Part shown: positions 29,515 to 37,052 of the stretch, piece by piece
How positions within the stretch are numbered: position 1 is the stretch's first letter
Layout of the letters: every line of letters starts with the position of its first letter
DNA from: Planctomycetota bacterium
GTDB taxonomy: Bacteria > Planctomycetota > J058 > JAJDCQ01
DNA length: 39,780 bases
Assembly (NCBI GenBank): GCA_029260755.1
Contig: JAJDCQ010000266.1
Location: 1 to 39,780 of the forward strand
Reading direction: 5' to 3'
Notes under the pieces: generated by a model
Told to the model about the DNA's origin: nothing
Databases searched by the model: none
Seen by the model: the letters and a program-made list of their open reading frames with translations, nothing else
Translations under genes and position numbers: made by a program

Positions 29515-31818
29515 TCAGTCGCCCTGCGCCTCGGCGCTCTCGAGCGCCTTCCACTGCTCGTCGAGCCGGCTCTGCGTGACCGCGCTGCGGCGCAGCCCGA
29601 GCGTCACGGGGTTCCGCGAAAGACCGACCTGGAGCGTGACGCTGTCCTCGTCGAGCTTGAGCTGCTCGCCGATGTCGCCGGTCTTCCGGAGCTCGACGCG
29701 ACGGAACGGCGCGGACGCCTGGCCGCCGTTCGCAACGTGGAGGTCGGCGAGGAACGCGGCGGTCGCGCTCATCGACTCCTGGAGCGGCGTCTTCGGAACG
29801 ATCTCGTCGGGCCACGCCTCGGGCGGGACGATCAGCTCGTAGGCGTCGCGGAGCGGCACCGCCGTGCTCGGGTCGATTCCCTTCGCCCGGAGGCGCGCGT
29901 CGACCTGGCGCTGGAGGGCGCCGTCGGGCGCGAGGGCGTCGTGCGCCTGGAGATTCACCAGGTTGAGGATCTTCGCCCGCGGCTCGTCGGAGTCGACGAG
30001 GTGCGGGAGGAGGTCGCTCGGGCGCGACGCGTCGGCGTCGGTCGCCACGGGCGCCGGCGCGTCGGGCGCGGAGGTCGCCGTGCCGGGCGCCACGAGCGCC
30101 GGGACGTCAGCGCTCGGCGCAGCTGGCTCGGGCGCTTCCAGCTCGTCGGCGAGGTCGCGGAACATGTCGCCAATGACCTGCTCGTCGCTCGGGAGCACGT
30201 CTGTGTCGGCGGGAGCGTCGGTCGCGGCGCCGGCGTCGGGCGCCCCATAGGTCTGCCCGCCGTAGCGCTTCTCGGGCGGGGCCGGATCGACGGCGGGGGC
30301 GACGCGCGTGGCGCCGCCGGCTGCGTCGCCCTGGCCCTGGGCCGGGTTGCGCTGGGCGGGCGGGAGGCTGGGCGCGACGTCGGGGACGCTCGAGGCGTCC
30401 GGCTCGCGGCGCTGCTGCTCGACCTGCGGGACGACCACCGGATCGTCGCCGGCCACGGCATCGCGCTCGACGTCGAGGACGTCGGCGAGGGCGGCGGCCG
30501 CGCCGTTCTCGCGCTGGGCGACCGGGACGTCGCGAACGAGGTCGCGGGCGATCATCTCGGCGATGTCGAGGACGCTCGGATCGGCGCCCGGCTGCCGGAC
30601 GCGGTCGAGGAGCTTCTCGCCCAGCGCCGCGACGTCACTTCCGCCGAGCCCGTTCTGGAATCGCTTGAGCAGCTCGTCGCGCTGCTCGGGCGGGAGCTCG
30701 GCGAGGCGCGCCTTCAGCGCCTCGAGCTGCTCGGGCGAGAGGCCGTTCTGGAGCTCCTCGAGGAGGTTCGTCAGGCGACGGATCGCCTCGTTCCGGGGCA
30801 GGAGTTCGCTCTCGTCGACGACGGACTCATCGACGGGGTCGACGACGACGGGCTCATCGGGACGATCCTGGCCCGGCGCGCCGAGGAGGTCGGACGCGAT
30901 GAGCTCCGCAACATCGACGACGCTCGGGGCGACCGGCTGGCGAACGAGGGTGAGGAGCCGCTCGGCGAGATCGGGCACCGCGCTCGGATCAATCCCGCGC
31001 TGGAAGATCCCCTGGAGCTCCTCGAGCTGATCGGTCGAGAAGCGTCCGCGGAGCCGCTCGCGAAGCTCGGCGAGCTCGGCGGGGGACAGGCCGGCGCGGA
31101 GCTGGGCGATGAGCGCCTGGAGCCGGCGGAGGGCCTCGTCCTCGGAGACGGTCGGGGCGTCGACGCCGGAGCCGTCGCCGGGCTTGTCGACGCCGGGGTC
31201 GCCGACGTCGGGGAGGATGTCGACGCCGCCGTCGTCGAGCGGCTGATCGGCGTCGCCGCCGCCGCCGACGTCGGGCTGACCGTCGTCGCCAGGCATCGGG
31301 TCGCCGTACGAACCGTCGGTCGCGGGCTCCTCGGCGACGGGCTCCTCCTCCTCGGCGGGCGGCGTCGCCGACGCGTCGAAGAACGAGCGGACGCCGCTCA
31401 TGTTGCTGGCGTACCATCCGGAGAGAGGGCGCTTGATCACGGTGCGGAACTGGGCGCGGCCCGAGGTTCCCGACGGGTAGACGATGTTGCCGGCGCCGTC
31501 GGCGATGGCGACGAAGCCGGGGAAGAAGACGAGGTCACCCGCCTCGGGGGCGCCCTCGACGGCTCGACCCGACCGGGCGAGGCTCGAGACGAGGCCGTTC
31601 ACGGGGACGCCGAGCTCGCCGAACACGTCCTGGACGAACAGGTTCGTCGACGCGTCGTAGACCTTGGTGCCGACGCGAGCGTCGAGGGCCGCCAGCACGG
31701 CCGCGGGCTCGACGCGCTTCTCGCCGGTCGCGGCGGGCTCGCCCGCGAAGGCGAGCGATCCACAGACCAGCACGGAGACGGCGGCGGCGATCGTGGCGGT
31801 GGGGCGGGTTGCGAGCAT
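29515..31818 (-). CDS. Exported protein with degenerate NlpC/P60-like domain and duplicated helical module
   Basis: A 767-aa secreted protein: signal peptide 1-25 (SLAFA-GE). Residues about 45-135 resemble an NlpC/P60 fold (FVQDVFGELGVPV, then GDLVFFPGFVAIADGAGNIVYPS), but the catalytic Cys position carries Thr58 and the His position carries Phe102, so it should not be a peptidase. An acidic, Asp/Gly/Pro-rich linker (150-222) follows. Two copies of one helical module, about 226-313 and 343-428, share the pattern RRL..L...L..GLSP..L..L..RL and end in VRQP..PSV.D.AE.IA.DL. After long Ala/Pro/Asp-rich stretches a C-terminal region (about 640-767) has the SLSRNPVTLGL-type end. Function unknown; binding of cell wall or a partner protein is a possibility. 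The ATG has an AGGA upstream, beside a hairpin. Confidence 0.85.
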   Translation of the reverse strand: MLATRPTATIAAAVSVLVCGSLAFAGEPAATGEKRVEPAAVLAALDARVGTKVYDASTNLFVQDVFGELGVPVNGLVSSLARSGRAVEGAPEAGDLVFFPGFVAIADGAGNIVYPSGTSGRAQFRTVIKRPLSGWYASNMSGVRSFFDASATPPAEEEEPVAEEPATDGSYGDPMPGDDGQPDVGGGGDADQPLDDGGVDILPDVGDPGVDKPGDGSGVDAPTVSEDEALRRLQALIAQLRAGLSPAELAELRERLRGRFSTDQLEELQGIFQRGIDPSAVPDLAERLLTLVRQPVAPSVVDVAELIASDLLGAPGQDRPDEPVVVDPVDESVVDESELLPRNEAIRRLTNLLEELQNGLSPEQLEALKARLAELPPEQRDELLKRFQNGLGGSDVAALGEKLLDRVRQPGADPSVLDIAEMIARDLVRDVPVAQRENGAAAALADVLDVERDAVAGDDPVVVPQVEQQRREPDASSVPDVAPSLPPAQRNPAQGQGDAAGGATRVAPAVDPAPPEKRYGGQTYGAPDAGAATDAPADTDVLPSDEQVIGDMFRDLADELEAPEPAAPSADVPALVAPGTATSAPDAPAPVATDADASRPSDLLPHLVDSDEPRAKILNLVNLQAHDALAPDGALQRQVDARLRAKGIDPSTAVPLRDAYELIVPPEAWPDEIVPKTPLQESMSATAAFLADLHVANGGQASAPFRRVELRKTGDIGEQLKLDEDSVTLQVGLSRNPVTLGLRRSAVTQSRLDEQWKALESAEAQGD

Positions 31819-31830
31819 CGGTCTCGTCCT

Positions 31831-31870
31831 CTCTCTCGTCCCGGGCCTCAGGCCCTCGGGCGGGAGAGAG
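31831..31870 (-). promoter_or_regulatory. Structured 5' leader hairpin before the NlpC-like gene
   Basis: CTCTCTC (31831-31837) pairs with GAGAGAG (31864-31870), and within it CCC pairs with GGG and GGGCC with GGCCC, around a 3-nt loop. The putative AGGA ribosome binding site (31827-31830 on the minus strand) is directly beside the base of the stem, so the hairpin could affect translation or reflect an upstream terminator. I have no covariation to support either. Confidence 0.35.
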
Positions 31871-32023
31871 CGATCGCCGTGCCGAGGCGGACGCCGTTCT
31901 TCAAGGCCAGACGTGCGCGACGCTTACAGATCCGTAACGCGACGAGTCGTCGGGGCGATCGGCCTCACGACGAAACGTAACGCGCATGACGTTCCTGCCA
32001 CCGCCGGGTTGCGTCGAACGCGC

Positions 32024-33907
32024 TCAGCCGCGCTTGGCCGTCTCGGCGTCGATCCACCGCGAGAAGCTCGCGGCGAACGCATCGAAGTCGCCATCCGGCG
32101 TGAGGGCGGCGATCGTCTCCTGCCCGTGGACGACCCGGATCGAGCCGCCGAGCGCGACCTTTCCGTCGAGGCGCGGGATCGTCGGCTCTCGATCGAGCTC
32201 GGCGCGCGCATCGGCGACGGCCTCGTCGGCGGTGCGGTTGACGTGCCGCGCGAGGGCGGCCGCGCCCGGCGCCTTGCCGGTGAGCGAGGCGACGAGATCG
32301 CCGAAGCCGCGGCCGTTGCCCACCCGCCAGTAGTGCTCGCGCAGCTCGGGCCCGATCTTGGCGTTGTCGCAGAGGTGACCATCGCGCCCCTTGAAGTGGT
32401 CGCGCGTCTGATGGACGGCCATCTCGGCGAGGACGTAGCCGTGGTAGTAGGCGCTGCTCTCCCCCGCGAGGAGGTGCGGCACGCTCAGGACCGGACGCGG
32501 GCTCCCCTCGTCGAGGAACGACATCCGCCGCTCGACGTCGCGGATCGTCGCGAGGACGCGCTCGGCCGTCAGCTCCTCGTCGGGCAGCTCGTAGATCGCG
32601 CGCTCGCTGTAGCAGACCGACAGCCACATGCGGACGCCCCAGCTCGCGAACGGCTGGGTCGCGCGGATCCCCTTCTCGATGATCTCCCACGGCATAGGCT
32701 CGCCCGCCGCGTTTCGCGCGTAGCGCACCTGCCAGTCGGCGTCGCCGAGGAGACTGTCGAGGAACATGCTCTGGGTCTCGGCGAACGCGACGCTCGTCGG
32801 CGCGAACTCCTGGCCGAAGCACGGCGCGGGCATGTCGATGTTCGCGAAGTGGGCGGCGTGGCCGCCCTCGTGAAACAGCGTCTGGGTGGCCCGATGACCG
32901 CTGCCGACCATGCCCGGGATCGCGTTCGCGGTGAAGTGGATCCTCGCCGGGCGGCGCGCCCCGCCCTCCCGCCAGGCGACCTCGGGGCCGTGCATGAAGC
33001 CGTTGCTGTACTTGCCGGCCCGGTCGACGAGGTCGAGCACCATCGTCGCGCCGGCGTAGTCGATCCCGAGGGCCGCGAAGGATCGCCCCCAGCGCTCGAC
33101 GCTCGCGGCGAACGGGAAGTAGGGGTCCCGCTCGCGCGTCGTCTCGCCGCTCATGAGATACCGCGCGTTCCACGGCGTGACGGCAACCTCGGCGCTCGCG
33201 CGGAGCTCGGCGAGCGAGCGCTCGGCGCTCGCCCGCGTCTCCTCCTCGAGCTCGTCGAGGAGGGCGAAGATCTCGTCCTTGGACATCCGCTCGACGCGGC
33301 GCACCTTCCAGTCGTAGTAGTCGGTGCCGCCGAGCAGCCGGGCGAGGCGGTTGCGCTTGCGGACCACATCGAGGAACCCGTTCGCGAGGACGTGGGTCTC
33401 GATCGAGCGCATGCCGTCCCAGGCGGCCTTCCGCCGCGCCTCGTCCTCGTCGGACGCGATCATGACGCCGAGCTCGACGCTGGTCGCCTCCTGGAAGCCG
33501 TTCTCGGCGCACTCGTAGCCGAGCTTCATGCCGCCGCGGCTGCGCCCGAGCGCCGCCTCGTCCTCGACGATCTCCTCTTTCAGGGCCCGCCCCTCGGCCG
33601 ACGCGATCCCGTGCGCCTCGAACGTCGCGACCCAGCCGCGGAGCGCCGTCAACTCGTCGTCCGGCGGCGCGTCATCGCCGGTCGCCGCCTCGGCCGCGGC
33701 GAGCGCCGTCCGCGACGCCTCGAACCGCTCGGGGTCCTGGAGGAACCGGTCGAGCGCGATCTCGCGCTCGCCGAACGCGCGGCTCGCCGCGTCGACGTCG
33801 TCGGCCAGGCCCATCTTGGCCGTCCAGAAGGCGTCCTCCTTGGCGGTGTGGAGCTTCGCGTAGGTGGCGTTGAGGTCGGCGAGGAGGTCGGTCACGGCGG
33901 TGGTCAT
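32024..33907 (-). CDS. M3-family oligoendopeptidase (PepF/thimet-oligopeptidase-like)
   Basis: A 627-aa zinc metallopeptidase. The zinc motif HEGGH places His346, Glu347 and His350, and Glu377 in AFAETQSMFLDSL is a candidate third ligand. The long helical N-terminal part, the GKYSNGFMHGP segment and the C-terminal YYHGYVLAEMAVHQ stretch match the M3 fold. I chose ATG 33907; an in-frame start at 33925 adds six residues. No signal peptide is visible, so it is probably cytosolic, digesting peptides imported or released by other peptidases such as the prolyl oligopeptidase. It diverges from the ceramidase-like gene across 232 bp. Confidence 0.93.
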   Translation of the reverse strand: MTTAVTDLLADLNATYAKLHTAKEDAFWTAKMGLADDVDAASRAFGEREIALDRFLQDPERFEASRTALAAAEAATGDDAPPDDELTALRGWVATFEAHGIASAEGRALKEEIVEDEAALGRSRGGMKLGYECAENGFQEATSVELGVMIASDEDEARRKAAWDGMRSIETHVLANGFLDVVRKRNRLARLLGGTDYYDWKVRRVERMSKDEIFALLDELEEETRASAERSLAELRASAEVAVTPWNARYLMSGETTRERDPYFPFAASVERWGRSFAALGIDYAGATMVLDLVDRAGKYSNGFMHGPEVAWREGGARRPARIHFTANAIPGMVGSGHRATQTLFHEGGHAAHFANIDMPAPCFGQEFAPTSVAFAETQSMFLDSLLGDADWQVRYARNAAGEPMPWEIIEKGIRATQPFASWGVRMWLSVCYSERAIYELPDEELTAERVLATIRDVERRMSFLDEGSPRPVLSVPHLLAGESSAYYHGYVLAEMAVHQTRDHFKGRDGHLCDNAKIGPELREHYWRVGNGRGFGDLVASLTGKAPGAAALARHVNRTADEAVADARAELDREPTIPRLDGKVALGGSIRVVHGQETIAALTPDGDFDAFAASFSRWIDAETAKRG

Positions 33908-33959
33908 CGGTCTCGGGTCTCCCATGGGTCGCGTCGTCAGCAGGCGTCCACGCTACCCT

Positions 33960-34080
33960 CGGGCCGCCGGCCCGGCAACCGGTGGAACTCGAGAGAGATC
34001 GGCCCGGCTGGCATGCACTCCGGCTTCGCGCCCATACTCTCGATCGGCCTACGGCGCGGACCTCATCCTCGAGATCGAGG
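33960..34080. promoter_or_regulatory. Palindromes in divergent gap before the ceramidase-like operon
   Basis: Two short perfect inverted pairs lie between the M3 gene and the ceramidase-like gene: CGGGCC / GGCCCG around GCC at 33960-33974, and CCTCGA / TCGAGG around GA at 34067-34080. They are candidates for operators of the operon that begins at GTG 34140. No promoter boxes are clear. Confidence 0.25.
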
Positions 34081-34139
34081 GCGTCCGGCGGACCGATGAC
34101 TGAGACGGCCCGGCCTGCTAGAACGGTGACGGAGACGCC

Positions 34140-35900
34140 GTGACCACCCCGCCCGAGACGCGTACGCCCGAGCCGCCCCCCGCTGGCTCCCCCACGCCGC
34201 AGCCCTCCTCCGATGCCGAGGCGCCTCGCCGTTCCCGGCTCGGTCGCGCGCTGCGGGTCGGGTGCCTCGGGGTCGTCGGCCTCGTCCTCGTGGTCGTCCT
34301 CGGCTTCTGGATCTGGTGGAGCGCCGACGTCGCCGATCCGTTCCCCGACTACGCCCTCTCGATCGATCTCCAGTCGCCGCCCGATGGCGATGGGCTCCGC
34401 GTCGGCGCGGCGGCGATCGACATCACGCCCGAGATCACCGACGTCTGGACCGACGCGGACGCCGACGGCGAGTACGAGCCCGAGGACGGCGAGACGTACG
34501 AGGACGTGAACGGAAACGGCGTCTTCGACGCCGTCTGGATGGCCGGCTACGGCACCGGGCGCCCGGCCACCGGCGTCCACGACCCGCTCTGGGCGCGCGC
34601 CGTCGTTCTCGAGGTGAACGGGCTCCGCCTCGGCGTCGTCGCCCTCGACCTCGTCGGCCTGTTCCACACCGACGTGATCCGGATCCGGAAGGCGATCGGG
34701 GAGACGGCCGGCGAGAGCGGCGGGCGCGAGGCCCGGCCGCTCGTGGACCACCTCGTCGTGGCGAGCACCCACGGCCACGAGGGGCCGGACACGATGGGTC
34801 TCTGGGGCCCGGACGACACCACGAGCGGCGTCGACCCCGCCTACATGGACCGGGTCCGTCGGTCGGTGAAGGACGCCCTCGAGCTCGCCGTGTCCGAGCT
34901 GCGGCCGGCCCGGGCGAGCTTCCACTCGACCCGCTACGGCAACAAGCTCGTGATGTACGACCACCGGCGGCGCCCCGACGTCGTCGACGACACCCTCGCC
35001 GTCGTCCGCTTCGTCGAGCGCGAGGGCGACGCCACGATCGCGACGCTCGTCAACTGGTCGAACCACCCCGAGACGATGGGCGACGAGCAGACCCTCATCA
35101 CGAGCGACTTCTGCCACTGGCTCCGCGAGGGGATCGAGAACGGCGTCGGCGCCGGCGGGCGCGACCCGGTCGAGGGCCTCGGCGGCGTGTGCGTCTTCGT
35201 CAACGGCTCGGTCGGCGGGATGATGACCAGCCTGCGGATGCCGATCCCCGACCGCGAGACCGGCGCGCCGATCCCCGAGAAGAGCGAGGAGCACGGCCGC
35301 TTCCCGTGGGCGCGGGCCCGGAGCGTCGGCGAGCACGTGGCCGCCCGCGCCCTCCGTCTCGTCGCCGAGGGCGGACCCCCGATCGAGGTCGATCGCCTGC
35401 GGATCCGGGCGAAGACGTTCGGCGTCGCGATGCAGAACATCCTCTTCAAGATCGGCGCGAAGCTCGGGCGCCTCGACCGCGGCAGCTTCGACGGCGCGAT
35501 CCGGACCGAGGCGGCCGTGATCGACATCGGACCGGCCCGGATCGCGACGATCCCGGGCGAGATCTACCCCGAGATCGTCATCGGGGGGATCGAGCGGCCC
35601 GAGGGCGCCGACTTCGAGATCGACCCGGTCGAGATCCCGCCGCTCAAGGAGGTGCTCGCCGAGGACGGCGTGGAGCACGTCCTGATCTTCGGCCTCGCCA
35701 ACGACGAGATCGGCTACCTGATTCCGAAGAGCGAGTGGGACGCACCCGACGGGCTCCCCTGGGATGGGGACGGCAACCCGCCCTATCTCTACGGGGCCGA
35801 CGGGCCGCCCTACGGCGAGATCAACAGCTGCGGGCCCGACGCCGCCAAGGCGGTCCACGACGCGATCACGAGTCTCGTCCGGGGCGACCGCGCCCCCTAG
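34140..35900 (+). CDS. Neutral-ceramidase-like membrane-anchored protein
   Basis: A 586-aa protein with a Pro-rich cytosolic leader, one membrane helix (about 37-60) and an outside domain. RVGAAAIDITPEI at about 87-100 is the typical start of the neutral/alkaline ceramidase fold; THGHEGP (His211, His213) and NHPETMG (His309) are candidate zinc ligands. In VNGSVGG (354-360) the position I align with the ceramidase nucleophile is Gly, not Ser, so ceramide hydrolysis is uncertain. Residues 105-130 add Asp/Asn-rich loops (DADADGEYEPEDG, DVNGNGVFD) like calcium-binding dockerin/EF-hand loops. The start is GTG 34140 with GGAG upstream. The FIST gene follows 15 bp later. Many planctomycete proteins of this family have no tested substrate. 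Confidence 0.82.
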   Translation: MTTPPETRTPEPPPAGSPTPQPSSDAEAPRRSRLGRALRVGCLGVVGLVLVVVLGFWIWWSADVADPFPDYALSIDLQSPPDGDGLRVGAAAIDITPEITDVWTDADADGEYEPEDGETYEDVNGNGVFDAVWMAGYGTGRPATGVHDPLWARAVVLEVNGLRLGVVALDLVGLFHTDVIRIRKAIGETAGESGGREARPLVDHLVVASTHGHEGPDTMGLWGPDDTTSGVDPAYMDRVRRSVKDALELAVSELRPARASFHSTRYGNKLVMYDHRRRPDVVDDTLAVVRFVEREGDATIATLVNWSNHPETMGDEQTLITSDFCHWLREGIENGVGAGGRDPVEGLGGVCVFVNGSVGGMMTSLRMPIPDRETGAPIPEKSEEHGRFPWARARSVGEHVAARALRLVAEGGPPIEVDRLRIRAKTFGVAMQNILFKIGAKLGRLDRGSFDGAIRTEAAVIDIGPARIATIPGEIYPEIVIGGIERPEGADFEIDPVEIPPLKEVLAEDGVEHVLIFGLANDEIGYLIPKSEWDAPDGLPWDGDGNPPYLYGADGPPYGEINSCGPDAAKAVHDAITSLVRGDRAP

Positions 35901-35915
35901 CCCGGAGAGGTATCG

Positions 35916-37052
35916 ATGAAGCTCGAGACGTTCAGTCACCGAGGCGCCGAGGGTTGGTCGGTCGATCCGCTCCCGGGGCTCGACTCCGAGCGGACGCTGG
36001 TCCTCGCGTTCGGCGCGTCGGAGCTGCACGACGCGCCCGGTCCGATCGAGGAGCTCGTCGCCGCGTTCCCGGGCAGCCACGTCATCGGGTGCTCCACCGC
36101 CGGGGAGATCTCGGGCGCCGACGTGTCCGACGGGAGCCTCGCGGTCGCCGTGATCGCGTTCGACGGCACCACGCTCCGCCGGGCGCAGGCGAGCGTCGAG
36201 AGCGCGAGCGCCTCGCACGCGGCGGGCGTCACCCTCGCCCAGGCGCTCGCGGGCGACGGTCTCCGCGGCGTCCTCGTCCTCTCGAACGGCCACGCCGTCA
36301 ACGGCACCGAGCTCGTCCGCGGCCTCGACGAGACGCTCCCGGCCGACGTCGTCGTCTCGGGCGGCCTCGCCGGCGACGGCGACCGCTTCGAGCGGACCTG
36401 GGTCATCGCCGACGGCCGTCCCGCGAGCGATCGCGTCTGCGCCGTCGGCCTCTACGGCGACCGCGTCGAGCTCGGGCACGGGAGCAAGGGCGGGTGGGAC
36501 ATCTTCGGGCCCGAGCGTCGCGTGACCCGGAGCGAGGGCAACGTCCTCCACGAGCTCGATGGCCGACCCGCCCTCGCCATCTACAAGGACTACCTCGGCG
36601 ACCGCGCGAGCGGTCTGCCCGCCACCGCCCTCCTGTTTCCGCTCGCCCTGCGGGAGGGCGGCGCCGAGGAGCGGAGCGTCGTCCGCACCGTCCTCGCGGT
36701 CGACGAGGCGAGCCAGTCGATGACGTTCGCCGGCGACATCCCCGAGGGGGCCTCGGCGCAGCTCATGCGCGCGAACGTCGACCGGCTCATCGAGGGCGCG
36801 GCCGAGGCGGCCGTCGCGACGGGGAAGGGCGGCGACGGCGCGCCCGTCCTCTCGATCGCGATCAGCTGCGTCGGGCGGCGCCTCGTCCTCGGCGAGCGGA
36901 CCGAGGAGGAGCTCGAGGCGACCCTCGACGTCCTCCCCGCCGGAAGCCAGCAGATCGGGTTCTACTCTTACGGGGAGATCTCGCCCTACGCGTCGGGCCG
37001 CTGCGACCTCCACAACCAGACGATGACCCTGACGACGATCGGCGAGCGATGA
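35916..37052 (+). CDS. FIST-domain sensory protein
   Basis: A 378-aa protein made of FIST_N (about 25-195; VLAFGASELH, HVIGCSTAGEISG) and FIST_C (about 215-365; ALAIYKDYLGD, QIGFYSYGEISP). FIST domains are predicted small-ligand-sensing modules, with amino acids suggested as ligands. The ATG has GGAGAGG upstream. Its stop overlaps the ATG of the hybrid histidine kinase (ATGA), which is the common arrangement of FIST genes in bacteria: the FIST protein is thought to feed a signal to the adjacent kinase. No membrane segment is seen, so it is cytosolic. Confidence 0.93.
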   Translation: MKLETFSHRGAEGWSVDPLPGLDSERTLVLAFGASELHDAPGPIEELVAAFPGSHVIGCSTAGEISGADVSDGSLAVAVIAFDGTTLRRAQASVESASASHAAGVTLAQALAGDGLRGVLVLSNGHAVNGTELVRGLDETLPADVVVSGGLAGDGDRFERTWVIADGRPASDRVCAVGLYGDRVELGHGSKGGWDIFGPERRVTRSEGNVLHELDGRPALAIYKDYLGDRASGLPATALLFPLALREGGAEERSVVRTVLAVDEASQSMTFAGDIPEGASAQLMRANVDRLIEGAAEAAVATGKGGDGAPVLSIAISCVGRRLVLGERTEEELEATLDVLPAGSQQIGFYSYGEISPYASGRCDLHNQTMTLTTIGER

